A stretch of DNA of 64,000 nt from Bacillus sp. PK3_68 (GCF_003600835.1 NZ_NQYC01000001.1:1178001-1242000), one strand, 5' to 3'. Shown: positions 8,773 to 18,218, numbered from the stretch's first letter. Translations and numbers: made by a program. Notes: generated by a model from the letters alone, not told the origin.

Positions 8773-9548
8773 ACATCTGCCTCCTGATGATCATGATGGT
8801 GATCAAGCAAATGGATTCCATGACCATATAAATCCGATAGGTCCTCTTCGTCAAGCGTTTCAAACTGCTTCATGCTGCCGTGAAAGTGCAGATACTTATT
8901 TAAGCAGGCTACATGCGTCACTTTATCACTAATAATGCCAATATCGTGCGTTACCAATAAAAGGGTAATGCCCATTTTCTTATTTAAATAAGAAAGCATT
9001 TCATAAAATGATTCGACATTTTTACTGTCCACACCAACAGTCGGCTCGTCGAGAATAAGAATGTCCGGCTTGGACACAATGGCTCTGGCAATAAATACGC
9101 GCTGCTGCTGCCCCCCAGAAAGCTCTCCAATGTTCCGTGTAAGAAACTGCTCCATTCCTACCGCTGCTACTGCTGCTTTAATTGCTTGCTTTTCTTTGCT
9201 GCCAGGCAAACGAAAAAGCCCCAGTTTTTTTGTTAACCCACTCGCTACTACTTCATAGACCGTGGCAGGGAAGCCGGTATTAAAGGAATTTGCCTTTTGT
9301 GAAACAAATCCAATACGGTCCCAGTTTTTAAAATTCTTCTGGGATGTGCCAAACAGAAAGATTTCCCCTTCTTTTACTCTTAACAAACCTAAAATAAGTT
9401 TGAGTAAAGTCGATTTTCCCGAGCCATTCGGACCTACTAAACCTAAAAAAGCCCCTTTAGGGACAGATAATTGAATGTTTTCTAACACATTATCCCGGTC
9501 ATAACGGTAGGACACGTTTTTGATTTCAATGACAGGTGATTGATTCAT
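8769..9548 (-). CDS. znuC: Zinc ABC transporter ATP-binding protein
   Basis: A 259-residue ABC ATPase that powers zinc import with ZnuB. Walker A is GPNGSGKST at residues 39-47, the signature is LSGGQQQR near residue 140, and Walker B is ILILDEPT near residue 165, with the switch histidine in LVTHD. The C-terminal tail is histidine-rich (LLDHHHDHQ), as in some zinc transporters. The start at 9548 has AAAGGAGACA before it. The solute-binding partner ZnuA is not in this window. Confidence 0.93.
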   Translation of the reverse strand: MNQSPVIEIKNVSYRYDRDNVLENIQLSVPKGAFLGLVGPNGSGKSTLLKLILGLLRVKEGEIFLFGTSQKNFKNWDRIGFVSQKANSFNTGFPATVYEVVASGLTKKLGLFRLPGSKEKQAIKAAVAAVGMEQFLTRNIGELSGGQQQRVFIARAIVSKPDILILDEPTVGVDSKNVESFYEMLSYLNKKMGITLLLVTHDIGIISDKVTHVACLNKYLHFHGSMKQFETLDEEDLSDLYGHGIHLLDHHHDHQEADV

Positions 9549-9563
9549 TGAAGTGTCTCCTTT

Positions 9564-9580
9564 ATAAGAATGATTACGAT
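9564..9580 (-). promoter_or_regulatory. Zur box upstream of znuC
   Basis: On the minus strand the site reads ATCGTAAT-C-ATTCTTAT. The left half equals the B. subtilis Zur half-site; the right half keeps 5 of 8 positions. It lies between the predicted -10 and the znuC start, where a bound repressor would block transcription. Confidence 0.6.
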
Positions 9581-9595
9581 TTATAAACAAAATGA

Positions 9596-9624
9596 AGTAT
9601 ACACTATCTGCTGAAAAAAGTAAA
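9596..9624 (-). promoter_or_regulatory. Probable SigA promoter of znuC-znuB-zur
   Basis: A -35 TTTACT (9619-9624) and -10 TATACT (9596-9601) with a 17-base spacer on the minus strand. Confidence 0.55.
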
Positions 9625-9656
9625 TCGGAACTGCTCAAGAACAGTTCCGAATGCTC

Positions 9657-10529
9657 CTAGTGAATAGCCGTCTTAAAGTGGCTTCCTCTCGTTTCATGTG
9701 TATTCATCACTGTGAGAAAAGCATCTGGATCAACATCGTTAATAATACTTTTTAACTTGGTCACTTCCAGCCGTGTAACCACTACATAGAGAACTTCTTT
9801 ATCCGAATCAGTAGACCCGCCTTTCCCCTTTAATTTTGTTGTTCCCCGTCCAAGACGATGAAGGATCACATCAGCCATTTCTTCGTAAAAATCCGAAATG
9901 ATAATGCAAGCTTTCGTTTCTTCGAGACCCTGAATGACTGTGTCAATGGCTTTAAAAGCAATATAGTATGTCATCACTGAGTACATGGCATTCTCTGCAC
10001 CTAGCACAAAAGCGGCCCATCCAAAGATAAATACATTAATAAACATCACAAATTCGCCAACTGAAAAAGGCAGCCTTTTCATCATCAAAATACCAAGTAT
10101 TTCTGTCCCATCAAGCGTTCCTCCATGACGGATAACGAGTCCTACCCCTAATCCAAGAAGCAGGCCGCCAAACACTGCTGCTAAGACGGGCTGATCAGTA
10201 AATGGGCCTATTTGTTGAAAGCTATGTTCTAATACGGCAAGACATACGATGCCAAAGAGAGAAGAAAACATAAATGTTTTCCCAATTTGCTTATAACCAA
10301 AATATAAAAAAGGGATATTTAATAAAACGACGAATGTAGAGAAATTCAGCAGGGGGTGCTTAAACAAATAACTTAAAATTAGTGAGATGCCAATAATGCC
10401 ACCGTCAATAATATTGTTGGGAACAAGAAACAATTCAATAGATGCTGCTGCAAAGGCTGCCCCGACAAGAATCATCACAAGCCGATAGAAAACATGAGAT
10501 TTTTTTTCCTTTTTATGCTGCTTAGGCAT
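9657..10529 (-). CDS. yqfU: YitT family membrane protein with C-terminal DUF2179 domain (YqfU-like)
   Basis: A 290-residue protein: a short basic N-terminus, five or six membrane segments (about residues 15-185, DUF161/YitT type, containing [12 protein letters not shown] and [10 protein letters not shown]), then a soluble domain of about 90 residues ([20 protein letters not shown]...) typical of DUF2179. The start at 10529 has AAAAGGAATG before it. In B. subtilis yqfU lies next to zur. Function is unknown. Confidence 0.85.
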   Translation of the reverse strand: MPKQHKKEKKSHVFYRLVMILVGAAFAAASIELFLVPNNIIDGGIIGISLILSYLFKHPLLNFSTFVVLLNIPFLYFGYKQIGKTFMFSSLFGIVCLAVLEHSFQQIGPFTDQPVLAAVFGGLLLGLGVGLVIRHGGTLDGTEILGILMMKRLPFSVGEFVMFINVFIFGWAAFVLGAENAMYSVMTYYIAFKAIDTVIQGLEETKACIIISDFYEEMADVILHRLGRGTTKLKGKGGSTDSDKEVLYVVVTRLEVTKLKSIINDVDPDAFLTVMNTHETRGSHFKTAIH

Positions 10530-10638
10530 AACATCATTCCTTTTATTGTAAAGTATTCCTTTGGAACAACGGTGTTCTTGAATCACCTTCTTTTCTTTCT
10601 TTCATACATTAAACATAGAAGAAAAGGAGTGACTGCCA

Positions 10639-10893
10639 ATGAAATTTTTACAGCACTTAATTAACCAAAAAGCTCAAACGATGACAGGGGATGAACTGTT
10701 AAAGTATGCGAAAGGACTTGATATCCCATTGAGAAGAGAAGAGGCTGAAAAAATCGCACGCCGCTTGCAAAGCCAGAAAGTCGATTTATTTAATGAATAT
10801 GAGAGGGCAAATCTGTTGAGGGAAATCGCCGCCATTACCAATGAACAAACTGCCAAAAAACTAAACAAACTACTCACAACTTTTTTACAATAA
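10639..10893 (+). CDS. yqfT: DUF2624 family protein (YqfT-like)
   Basis: An 84-residue, soluble, charged, largely helical protein (MKFLQHLINQKAQTMTGDEL...). Length and sequence match DUF2624, found at this locus in Bacillus between yqfU and nfo. AAAAGGAGTG precedes the ATG. No catalytic or metal-binding motif is visible and no function is known. Confidence 0.8.
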   Translation: MKFLQHLINQKAQTMTGDELLKYAKGLDIPLRREEAEKIARRLQSQKVDLFNEYERANLLREIAAITNEQTAKKLNKLLTTFLQ

Positions 10894-10951
10894 CAAAGAT
10901 ACAGGGCTTTCGATTCTTAACAATGTCCAAGTCAACATGCGCTTATTTATT

Positions 10952-11020
10952 CCAGATAAGCAGTTGTCTTTTCCTGCTGAAAGTGTGCTCTCTAATTTTC
11001 AGCAGGAAAAGATTATCTGG
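10952..11020. repeat. Large two-part inverted repeat between yqfT and nfo
   Basis: An inner perfect 16-bp stem (10967-10982 with 10997-11012) carries a 14-base loop. An outer 8-bp stem CCAGATAA / TTATCTGG (10952-10959 with 11013-11020) is separated by a 7-base bulge on the left only. There is no T tract on either side, so it is not a standard terminator. It lies between convergent genes. Confidence 0.8.
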
Positions 11021-11089
11021 GTTTACAAGACTAAGCCTTTACCCAAAACCACCCTGTTTTTAACAGACTCTCGTAAAAAGTGCGAACTG

Positions 11090-11986
11090 TTAATTAACAG
11101 TCAATATTTTCTGACGCACATTTTCATCAAATGCGTTTTGTCTGAACATCTCAATTTCAAACTTGTAAGGTGGCTTGCGAGAATTTTTATCTTCACCTAC
11201 ATAAGGTGTTTCCAGTATCTTTGGAATCTCTGTTAGCTGAGGATGATGGACAATATAATTGAGTGCTTCAAACCCAATATGTCCAAAGCCGATATTTTCA
11301 TGACGGTCTTTTCTCGCTCCCTGCTCATTCTTACTATCATTAATATGCAAAACTTTGATCCGTTCTACTCCAACAATGCGGTCAAATTGATCAAGCACTC
11401 CGTCAAAATCCTCTCTTATAGGATAACCAGCATCATGGGTATGGCATGTATCAAAACAAACTGATAATTTATCATTTAAATATACTCCGTCCATAATCGT
11501 TGCCAGCTCTTCAAAAGTAACTCCGCATTCCGATCCTTTGCCAGCCATTGTTTCCAGGGCAATTTGCACATCAATATCCTTTGTTAACACCTCATTTAGC
11601 CCTTCAATAATCTTTTTGATACCCGCTTCTGCTCCTGCCCCAACGTGAGCGCCTGGATGAAGCACGATCTGTTTGGCTCCAAGAGCGGCTGTCCGCTCTA
11701 TTTCAGAGCGTAAAAAAGTAACACCAAGTTCAAATGTGTTCGCACTGATTGTGTTGCCAATATTGATAATATATGGAGCGTGAACAACGATATCGACCAT
11801 GGCATTTTCCTTCATATGAAACCAGCCTTTTTCAATATTCAGCTCTTCAATTTTTTTTCTTCTCGTATTTTGTGGAGCTCCCGTGTAAATCATAAATGTA
11901 TTTGCACCGTAAGAAGCGGCCTCCTCACTTGCCCCAAGTAACATTTTTTTCCCACTCATTGACACATGGGATCCAATTTTCAACAT
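11090..11986 (-). CDS. nfo: Endonuclease IV (AP endonuclease)
   Basis: Zn-dependent TIM-barrel enzyme that cuts DNA 5' to abasic sites in base excision repair. It starts [14 protein letters not shown] and has the family motifs [45 protein letters not shown] and HINDSKNE, supplying the histidine, glutamate and aspartate ligands for three zinc ions. The 298-residue length is normal. The start at 11986 follows AAAGGAGAGA; a longer frame adds 30 unrelated residues. It lies downstream of cshB, from which a terminator separates it. Confidence 0.95.
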   Translation of the reverse strand: MLKIGSHVSMSGKKMLLGASEEAASYGANTFMIYTGAPQNTRRKKIEELNIEKGWFHMKENAMVDIVVHAPYIINIGNTISANTFELGVTFLRSEIERTAALGAKQIVLHPGAHVGAGAEAGIKKIIEGLNEVLTKDIDVQIALETMAGKGSECGVTFEELATIMDGVYLNDKLSVCFDTCHTHDAGYPIREDFDGVLDQFDRIVGVERIKVLHINDSKNEQGARKDRHENIGFGHIGFEALNYIVHHPQLTEIPKILETPYVGEDKNSRKPPYKFEIEMFRQNAFDENVRQKILTVN

Positions 11987-12041
11987 ATCTATCTCTCCTT
12001 TACCGCTCATTATTTTACTAGAAAAATACATCTTTTTCAGC

Positions 12042-12070
12042 AAAAAAGGCCTGCTGCAGCAGGCCTTTTC
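12042..12070 (-). terminator. cshB terminator
   Basis: Palindrome AAGGCCTGCTGCAGCAGGCCTT followed by T residues on the minus strand, between cshB and nfo. Confidence 0.85.
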
Positions 12071-12079
12071 ATTCACCTC

Positions 12080-13408
12080 TTACTTCTTCTTAGTACGCTT
12101 TGTTTCTAAACGGCGCTCACGCTTTTTAAATTGCACCATTTCTCTTTGCATTTTCTTCTTATAACCCGGCTTTACTTTTTTTGGTTTGCGAACAATTGAT
12201 TTTGCTTTAGCATCAATTTCGTCTGCTGCTTTTTCACGTTTTCTCCGTTGATTACGGTCAACAAGCTCGGTCCATTCGCCACTGCGCAAATCCGCATGGC
12301 TAAATGTAATACCCATCTTCTCTAATCGGACAAGAGCATCTTCATCAGAAGGAGTGTAGATTGTTGCACATATTCCTGAAGAGCCTGCTCTCGCGGTCCG
12401 TCCTGCCCGATGAATATAAAAATCTAGATCCTTTGGCAACTCGTAGTTGATGACATGGCTGATCCCTTCGATATCAATTCCCCGTGCCGCCAGATCCGTG
12501 GCAACAATGAATTGATATTCTAGATCACGTATTTGCTTCATCATCTTCTTCCGGTCACGCGGTGATAAGTCCCCATGTATCCGGCCTGTTTTTAAGCCTT
12601 TTTCCAGCAGGGCGTCTGCCACTTCATCAGCTTTTTGTTTTGTGTTAGTAAAGATTACGGCTAAATATGGGTTGTATGCTTGCAGCATATCAAACAGCAA
12701 GTCAATCTTTTCCCGGCTTTTTTTCGGCACGAGAATGTGATTGATATTTTCTGCTGAAATATGTTTAGGCTGAATATGAATATATTCTGGATTTTCCATA
12801 TATTTTTTCAAAAAAGGCTTTAACTTTTCAGGAATCGTTGCTGAAAAAACATACATGTTTAATTGCTCAGGCATTCTAGAAGCAATCTGGTCCACATCAA
12901 CAATAAATCCCATGTCAAGCATCAAATCTGCTTCATCCACTACAAGCACCTTAGATTTATAAACAGATAGCGCCTGCGCCTGGATTAAGTCATTAATTCT
13001 TGCAGGTGTCCCCACAACAATGTGCGGTTGATTTCTCAGCTTTTCAATGTCTCGCTGCTTATCTGTCCCGCCAATATAACAGCGAGCTGTAATTTCTTCC
13101 TCAGACAAGCGAGTAATCTTTAGAATCTCCTGGTAAATTTGATTAGCAAGCTCCCTCGTCGGTGCCGTGATAACAGCCTGTACTTCTTTTTTAGCCGGAT
13201 TTATTTGCTGAAGGATCGGCAAAATATAAGAATGCGTTTTCCCTGTTCCCGTTTGGGATTGTCCAATCGCACTTTCCCCTTTTAGAATAAGCGGGATCAT
13301 CTTTGTTTGTATATCTGTTGGCTCGTAAAAACCTAATTGCTCTATTCCTTTATTAATAAACGGTTGAAACCCGTATTTCTCGAATTGATGATTTGCCAAG
13401 TGTGACAC
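12080..13408 (-). CDS. cshB: DEAD-box RNA helicase CshB
   Basis: ATP-dependent RNA helicase of the CshB/YqfR type, linked in Bacillus to cold growth and ribosome or mRNA handling. The Q motif (GFYEPTDIQ) is near residue 27, motif I GQSQTGTGKT near 50, motif II VDEADLML near 157, motif III SAT near 190, and motif VI HRAGRTARAG near 335. The C-terminal 80 residues are highly basic (long K/R stretches), as in CshB, and likely bind RNA. The 442-residue length is normal. Confidence 0.95.
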   Translation of the reverse strand: MSHLANHQFEKYGFQPFINKGIEQLGFYEPTDIQTKMIPLILKGESAIGQSQTGTGKTHSYILPILQQINPAKKEVQAVITAPTRELANQIYQEILKITRLSEEEITARCYIGGTDKQRDIEKLRNQPHIVVGTPARINDLIQAQALSVYKSKVLVVDEADLMLDMGFIVDVDQIASRMPEQLNMYVFSATIPEKLKPFLKKYMENPEYIHIQPKHISAENINHILVPKKSREKIDLLFDMLQAYNPYLAVIFTNTKQKADEVADALLEKGLKTGRIHGDLSPRDRKKMMKQIRDLEYQFIVATDLAARGIDIEGISHVINYELPKDLDFYIHRAGRTARAGSSGICATIYTPSDEDALVRLEKMGITFSHADLRSGEWTELVDRNQRRKREKAADEIDAKAKSIVRKPKKVKPGYKKKMQREMVQFKKRERRLETKRTKKK

Positions 13409-13571
13409 TCCTTTTGGCTTGAATAAGCCTTTTTCTCCATTCTGATATTATATCAAAACTTTCTATAAATCAAAGGGCTCCGGATGATTCGTTCATTTTC
13501 AAAGCAAACCTTTTTGCTTTTTAGCGCATACAATAACGAAGAAGAAAAATATATGAAAGGATGAATTAGTT

Positions 13572-14120
13572 ATGATCCCTTTTCCACGCGGCAATCGTCC
13601 TCCGCCCGGCTATTACTATCCACCTCCGATGAGAGGCTTCTCTCCTCCTCCGCCTCCTGGTATGCCGAGAAGAACCGGACGGGGGCTACTCGGGCTTCTA
13701 AGACAAGGGACAGGGGGAGGCCCTGGCCTAACTGGGTTTGAGCGCCAAGGCGCAGGCGCAGCTGCCCAAAAGTTAACCAATCCTCTGAATTTACAACAGA
13801 TGTTGGCTAACACGCAGCAAGTACTGAAAACTGTTCAGCAAATAGGGCCAATCGTTGAACAGTACGGTCCCATGGTAAAAAATTTGCCCTCTATGTGGAA
13901 GCTGTATAAAGGATTGAAGTCTATGCCTGATGCAGAAGAAGAGAACAAAACCGAGAGCCCATCTGAAGAGCCAGTAAAAAAGAAAGAAAAACAGCAATCA
14001 GAAACTTCAAAAACAGAAGAGAAGCCGGTAGCAGAACAAATCGAATCACAGTCGGAAAGAGATGATGAGCTTACTTCAAAGCCAACATCTAAATCATCCA
14101 CACCGAAACTTTACATTTAA
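13572..14120 (+). CDS. yqfQ: YqfQ/VrrA family low-complexity protein
   Basis: A 182-residue protein in three parts: a proline/glycine/arginine-rich N-terminus (about residues 1-50, PPPGYYYPPP-like), a more regular helical middle (about 65-120, LNLQQMLANTQQVLKTVQQ), and an acidic, serine/lysine-rich disordered tail. This architecture matches YqfQ-type proteins encoded between cshB and ispH in Bacillus. A G+A-rich site precedes the ATG. Function is unknown; a spore-associated role is only a guess. Confidence 0.75.
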   Translation: MIPFPRGNRPPPGYYYPPPMRGFSPPPPPGMPRRTGRGLLGLLRQGTGGGPGLTGFERQGAGAAAQKLTNPLNLQQMLANTQQVLKTVQQIGPIVEQYGPMVKNLPSMWKLYKGLKSMPDAEEENKTESPSEEPVKKKEKQQSETSKTEEKPVAEQIESQSERDDELTSKPTSKSSTPKLYI

Positions 14121-14211
14121 GAAACGGTTGTTTACTTCCAAAGTTCAGCCTCCTCCTATATAATGAATTCGTACACTTTTTACTCCGATTATAAAAATAG
14201 GAGGTTTTTTT

Positions 14212-15168
14212 ATGGAACTAGTTAAAATCGCCCCGAGAGGATATTGTTACGGCGTAGTAGATGCGATGGTCATCGCCCGGAACGCCGCTCTAGATAAAAG
14301 CTTGCCGCGTCCGATCTATATTCTTGGAATGATTGTCCATAACAAGCATGTAACAGACGCATTCGAAGAAGAAGGCATCATTACACTCGAAGGCAGCAAC
14401 CGAAGAGAAATACTTGAAAAAGTCGATAAAGGAACAGTTATCTTTACTGCCCATGGCGTCTCTCCGGAAGTAAGAGAGCTTGCCCGCAAGAAGAATCTTG
14501 TGACTATTGATGCTACCTGCCCTGATGTTACAAAGACACACGATTTAATCCGCGAAAAGAAAGCAGAAGGATATGAGATCATTTATATCGGAAAGAAAGG
14601 CCATCCTGAACCAGAAGGTGCATTAGGCGTCGCCCCTGAGATCATTCATTTAGTTGAGAAACCTGAAGACGTCGACAAGTTGGTGATAAAGAGCCCTAAG
14701 ATAATTGTTACTAACCAGACGACGATGAGCCAATGGGACGTAGCTGACATCATGGACAAAATTAAGGAAAAATATCCGCACGCAGAGATGCATAAAGAAA
14801 TTTGCCTCGCTACCCAAGTCCGTCAGGAAGCGGTAGCAGAACAAGCGGGTGAAGCAGATGTGTTAATTGTTGTTGGAGACCCTAAGAGCAACAATTCCAA
14901 CCGTCTAGCTCAAGTCTCTATGGAAATTGCCGGCACAACGGCTTATCGGGTAGCCGATGTTTCCGAAATCGAAATCGACTGGATAAAGGATGCGAAGACG
15001 GCAGCTGTAACTGCTGGAGCGTCTACTCCAACACCGATTGTAAAAGAAGTTATTCAGTTTTTAGAACAATTTGATCCGAATGACGAAAGCACGTGGACTC
15101 GAGAGAAAAAAGTCCCGTTGAATAAAATTTTACCAAAGGTGAAAAGATCCACATTGACGACTCGTTAA
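14212..15168 (+). CDS. ispH: 4-hydroxy-3-methylbut-2-enyl diphosphate reductase
   Basis: Last enzyme of the MEP pathway; it reduces HMBPP to IPP and DMAPP using a [4Fe-4S] cluster. The three cluster cysteines are C12 (GYCYGVVDA), C103 (DATCPDV) and about C196 (KEICLATQ). Substrate-binding parts include [30 protein letters not shown] and SNNSNR. The 318-residue length matches the Bacillus enzyme. An AATAGGAGG ribosome site precedes the ATG and a strong terminator follows. Works in series with the IspG encoded 8 kb upstream. Confidence 0.97.
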   Translation: MELVKIAPRGYCYGVVDAMVIARNAALDKSLPRPIYILGMIVHNKHVTDAFEEEGIITLEGSNRREILEKVDKGTVIFTAHGVSPEVRELARKKNLVTIDATCPDVTKTHDLIREKKAEGYEIIYIGKKGHPEPEGALGVAPEIIHLVEKPEDVDKLVIKSPKIIVTNQTTMSQWDVADIMDKIKEKYPHAEMHKEICLATQVRQEAVAEQAGEADVLIVVGDPKSNNSNRLAQVSMEIAGTTAYRVADVSEIEIDWIKDAKTAAVTAGASTPTPIVKEVIQFLEQFDPNDESTWTREKKVPLNKILPKVKRSTLTTR

Positions 15169-15186
15169 TAGCAAGTAGTTGTGACT

Positions 15187-15228
15187 AAACAGGCTGATCC
15201 TTCAGGAGGAATCAGCCTGTTTGCTTTT
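15187..15228 (+). terminator. ispH terminator, bidirectional with yqfO
   Basis: A stem of 11-12 bp (AAACAGGCTGAT pairing with ATCAGCCTGTTT) between convergent genes, with T residues after it on the plus strand. Confidence 0.85.
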
Positions 15229-16345
15229 ATATAAATGTAAATGGATCTGTATGAATAGCAGAAGGGATGAACTCCACATCAAAGCTTTTCTCAGCAGCTA
15301 GCGCAGTCATTTTATTGGCGGTCCCCGTTTTCATTACCTTTTCTACATTGTGTCCGGGGTCTACTATATTTAAACCAGCTGCAAGAGCATCATGAGCAGT
15401 GTGGTAATAAAAATCACCCGTGACATATACATCTGCCCCTTTAAACTTGGCAGATTGGAAATATTTGTTTCCATCTCCTCCAAGAACAGCAACTTTCCTT
15501 ACTGGATCGGTTAGTTGACCGACCACACGAACCCCTTTAACATCCAGCTTGTCTTTCACATGCTCAGCAAATTCATGCAGAGTCATCGACTCCTTTAATT
15601 TGCCGATTCTTCCCAGACCAAGTCGTTCTCCCTCATTATCAAGCGAATAGATATCGTAAGCTACTTCTTCGTATGGGTGTGCTTTTAGCATAGCAGACAG
15701 CACTGCTTTTTCCAGGCTCTTCGGGTAGATCGTTTCAACTTTTACTTCCTCTACTGTTTCCAGCTGTCCTGATTGGCCAATATATGGATTAGTTTGTTCC
15801 CCCGGCATGAATCGGCCCATTCCGTCTGTCGAAAATGAACAATGGCTGTATTCTCCGATAAATCCAGCTCCCGCTTGACCGAGCGCCTCACGCATACTCT
15901 CTGCATAATCCTTTGGTACAAAAACAGCGAGCTTTTTTAAATCCTCTTCAAGCGTCGACACTAGTACCTCCGTGTCCATTAATTCAAGAGCTTCTGCCAA
16001 AAGGTCATTCACCCCACCTTTGGCCACATCCAAATTTGTGTGGGCCGCATAAACAGCAATATCATGCTTAATTAATTTCTCAAGGATTCTGCCAGCTGGA
16101 TCACTTGTCACAATAGATTTTAACGGGCGAAAAATTAGCGGATGATGAGCAATAATTAGCTGCACATCTTTTTCTATCGCCTCATCTACTACTTCCTCCA
16201 ATACATCTAGTGCAACAAGAACACGTTCAACCGGTTTATTTAAGCGGCCGACTTGCAAGCCGATTTTATCCCCTTCCATTGCATACCTTTTTGGAGAGAA
16301 CTGTTCAAACAATTGAATAATTTCATGGCCGTTCGTTTTCTTCAC
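15227..16345 (-). CDS. yqfO: NIF3/DUF34 family protein with internal PII-like insert (YqfO)
   Basis: A 372-residue protein. The conserved DUF34 core has the di-metal residues in IIAHHPLIFRPLKS (near residue 66) and, at the C-terminus, GDFYYHTAHDALAAGLNIVDPGHNVEK. Between about residues 130 and 235 is the insert typical of the long Gram-positive form, with a CutA/PII-like fold. The exact biochemical role is unsettled; GTP cyclohydrolase I type 2 is a widespread but doubtful label. The start overlaps the end of trmK by 23 bases, so the two are coupled. Confidence 0.92.
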   Translation of the reverse strand: MKKTNGHEIIQLFEQFSPKRYAMEGDKIGLQVGRLNKPVERVLVALDVLEEVVDEAIEKDVQLIIAHHPLIFRPLKSIVTSDPAGRILEKLIKHDIAVYAAHTNLDVAKGGVNDLLAEALELMDTEVLVSTLEEDLKKLAVFVPKDYAESMREALGQAGAGFIGEYSHCSFSTDGMGRFMPGEQTNPYIGQSGQLETVEEVKVETIYPKSLEKAVLSAMLKAHPYEEVAYDIYSLDNEGERLGLGRIGKLKESMTLHEFAEHVKDKLDVKGVRVVGQLTDPVRKVAVLGGDGNKYFQSAKFKGADVYVTGDFYYHTAHDALAAGLNIVDPGHNVEKVMKTGTANKMTALAAEKSFDVEFIPSAIHTDPFTFI

Positions 16346-17051
16346 TATCGATTGCCTCCTTGATTAGCTGAAGCTCCTGAAGTATGCTTCTTCTTTTTTC
16401 CTCAGCCGCTTTCTGATTCCCCGCTTTTTTCAAATTTTCCAGGACAACCTCCAGCTGGGCTGCTTCTCTTTTCCACTTTTTAAGAAATGCATCGCTTCTC
16501 TCCTGGAGAAGCATTGGGCCTGTAAGCAACTCCAATTCTTTTTGGCTGCTGTAAGGTCTTTCAGCATCCCCTTTTTCGGCGATCAAAATTTCATATATTT
16601 TTCCATCCTCTTCCATGATCTCTTCTTCGATTAATTCCCATCCGTTCGTTAATAACCACTTGCGAATATGATCGGCACGAAGATTAGGCTGTAAAATGAG
16701 TCGTTTCACACCCGGCAGTTTCTCTTTTCCCTCTTCCAAAATAGAGGTGATCAATGTTCCTCCCATGCCGGCAATCGTGACACAATCCACCTCGCCAGCT
16801 GCAATGACTTCGAGCCCGCTTCCTTTTCGCACAGCTATTTTCTCTTCAAGCCCTGCTTCTTTCACCTGCTGTCTGGCAGCTTGTAAAGGCCCGACCGCCA
16901 CTTCTCCGGCAATAGCCTTGACAGCCAGCCCCTTTTTGACAGCGTAACAGGGTAAATAAGCATGATCAGAGCCGATATCAGCTATAACAGCTTGTTGCGG
17001 TATTCGAGAGGCTACAGCCATTAAGCGTTTTGATAATTGATTAATATTCAT
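16323..17051 (-). CDS. trmK: tRNA (adenine(22)-N1)-methyltransferase
   Basis: SAM-dependent enzyme that methylates A22 in tRNA. A Rossmann-type SAM site is at VIADIGSDHAYLPCYAVKKG near residue 22; a catalytic-domain motif GMGGTLI is near 96 and ILQPNLRADHIRKWL near 120. The C-terminal third is a charged coiled-coil-like segment, as in B. subtilis TrmK (YqfN). Length (242) is normal. It overlaps yqfO. Confidence 0.93.
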   Translation of the reverse strand: MNINQLSKRLMAVASRIPQQAVIADIGSDHAYLPCYAVKKGLAVKAIAGEVAVGPLQAARQQVKEAGLEEKIAVRKGSGLEVIAAGEVDCVTIAGMGGTLITSILEEGKEKLPGVKRLILQPNLRADHIRKWLLTNGWELIEEEIMEEDGKIYEILIAEKGDAERPYSSQKELELLTGPMLLQERSDAFLKKWKREAAQLEVVLENLKKAGNQKAAEEKRRSILQELQLIKEAIDSEENERP

Positions 17052-17106
17052 CGTGTCACCACTTTTATTTTAATATTCCGCTTCCATTCTATATGAAAAT
17101 GTCTAA

Positions 17107-17139
17107 TAAAAAAGTTCTTTGCCGTCCGGCAAAGAACTT
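17107..17139 (-). terminator. cccA terminator
   Basis: AAGTTCTTTGCCG pairing with CGGCAAAGAACTT, followed by T residues on the minus strand. Confidence 0.9.
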
Positions 17140-17147
17140 CTCTTGCA

Positions 17148-17519
17148 TTATTTAATTTTGCTGACCCAGTCAGCCATAGCATCAGCATTTTCAGCTTGCA
17201 CAAGGCCTGGAGGCATAGCGCCCTTACCGTTTGTAATAATTTCTTTAATTTCATCTTTGGACAATTTGTCGCCAATACCTTTCAAAGAAGGACCGGCTCC
17301 ACCTTCAAAGTTGCCGCCATGACAACCAGCACAAGTTTGCTTGTAAAAGCCTTCTGGTTCAAAAGTGCCGCCCGCTGTCTGATCACCTGTTTGCTCTTCA
17401 CCCTTCTCCTCTTTCGCCATTTCTTTAGAGTTATCAAGACCTTCTAAAGAAAGGAAGAAAATCAGACCGAGGCCAAACACAGCAATCAATAAGAACGGAA
17501 TGATTGGATTACGATTCAT
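17148..17519 (-). CDS. cccA: Cytochrome c550
   Basis: A small membrane-anchored c-type cytochrome that carries electrons outside the membrane in the respiratory chain. An uncleaved N-terminal anchor (residues 5-24) is followed by a linker rich in E, G and T, then the heme domain with CAGCH (C63, C66, H67) and a methionine ligand in AMPPGL. It ends ADWVSKIK, very like B. subtilis CccA. Length 123. It lies between sigA and trmK as in B. subtilis. Confidence 0.94.
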   Translation of the reverse strand: MNRNPIIPFLLIAVFGLGLIFFLSLEGLDNSKEMAKEEKGEEQTGDQTAGGTFEPEGFYKQTCAGCHGGNFEGGAGPSLKGIGDKLSKDEIKEIITNGKGAMPPGLVQAENADAMADWVSKIK

Positions 17520-17685
17520 TTCTTAACCTCCCTTATGTACACAAATAACAAATAGAAAGTACAAACACTTACTATTCTACTTGAAAATGAAGAAGACGAA
17601 AAGCCCTTACATAGAAGTTTTTACCCGTTTGTCGTAAATTAGACACATTTTCTTCCCTTTTTTCTTTTTTTTAAGTTTTTTTATA

Positions 17686-18218
17686 TTATATGGAAATAAA
17701 AACAATCAACAATATTATGCCAAGCCATGCAGAGATCGTAAAATAAATTTGGCCTAGTTTCCTGCCTGTTATCCACCAAATTATACAATGTAAAAATAGC
17801 AAACCATAAAGGGTATTAGAGTTCTCTCCCCAGATTTTCTCATGCCATTCGACTGTCAAAATTAAAAATAAAACAGCTGCAGCTACATATAAAAACGGAA
17901 GAAAAAAACCTTTTTTAGAAAAATAAATAGCTAGACTGATCAACAAAACGACAAAAGCTGCCAAAATCGTCATTTGCAAAGGGAAAGACAATTCAGTAAA
18001 ATATAGAACAAATAAAGAAATAAATACGAAAAAAGAGAAGCAAGCAAACTGATGACGGTTAGCCGCTTTGAACTTGATTTTTTGACAGCGTTTTCGGGCA
18101 GCTCTTCTCCTTGAGTATAAAGTGTCAACAAATAATCGCAATAATGATCCGGCAACATATGATTTTCTTTCCAAAAATAAATTTCTTTAATAATTATGTG
18201 TTTTTTTTCATCTTTCAT
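17686..18218 (-). pseudogene. Unrecognised membrane protein, reading frame split by a one-base deletion
   Basis: The first part (from 18218, MKDEKKHIIIKEIYFWKENHML) is a soluble segment of about 50 residues with a YCDYLLTLYTQGEEL core. From KRLTVISLLASLF the frame breaks at a run of six A on the plus strand (18029-18034). With seven, the protein continues as FVFISLFVLYFTELSF and five or six further hydrophobic helices to 17686, about 177 residues in all. Such a soluble helix plus multi-helix layout is found at the sigA-cccA junction of some bacilli, but I do not recognise a named family. Function unknown. Confidence 0.6.

Noticed and set aside
10937-11236. 99-codon plus-strand frame over the yqfT-nfo gap
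   Set aside because: It has no ribosome site, spans a large inverted repeat and ends antisense to nfo; it reads like chance.
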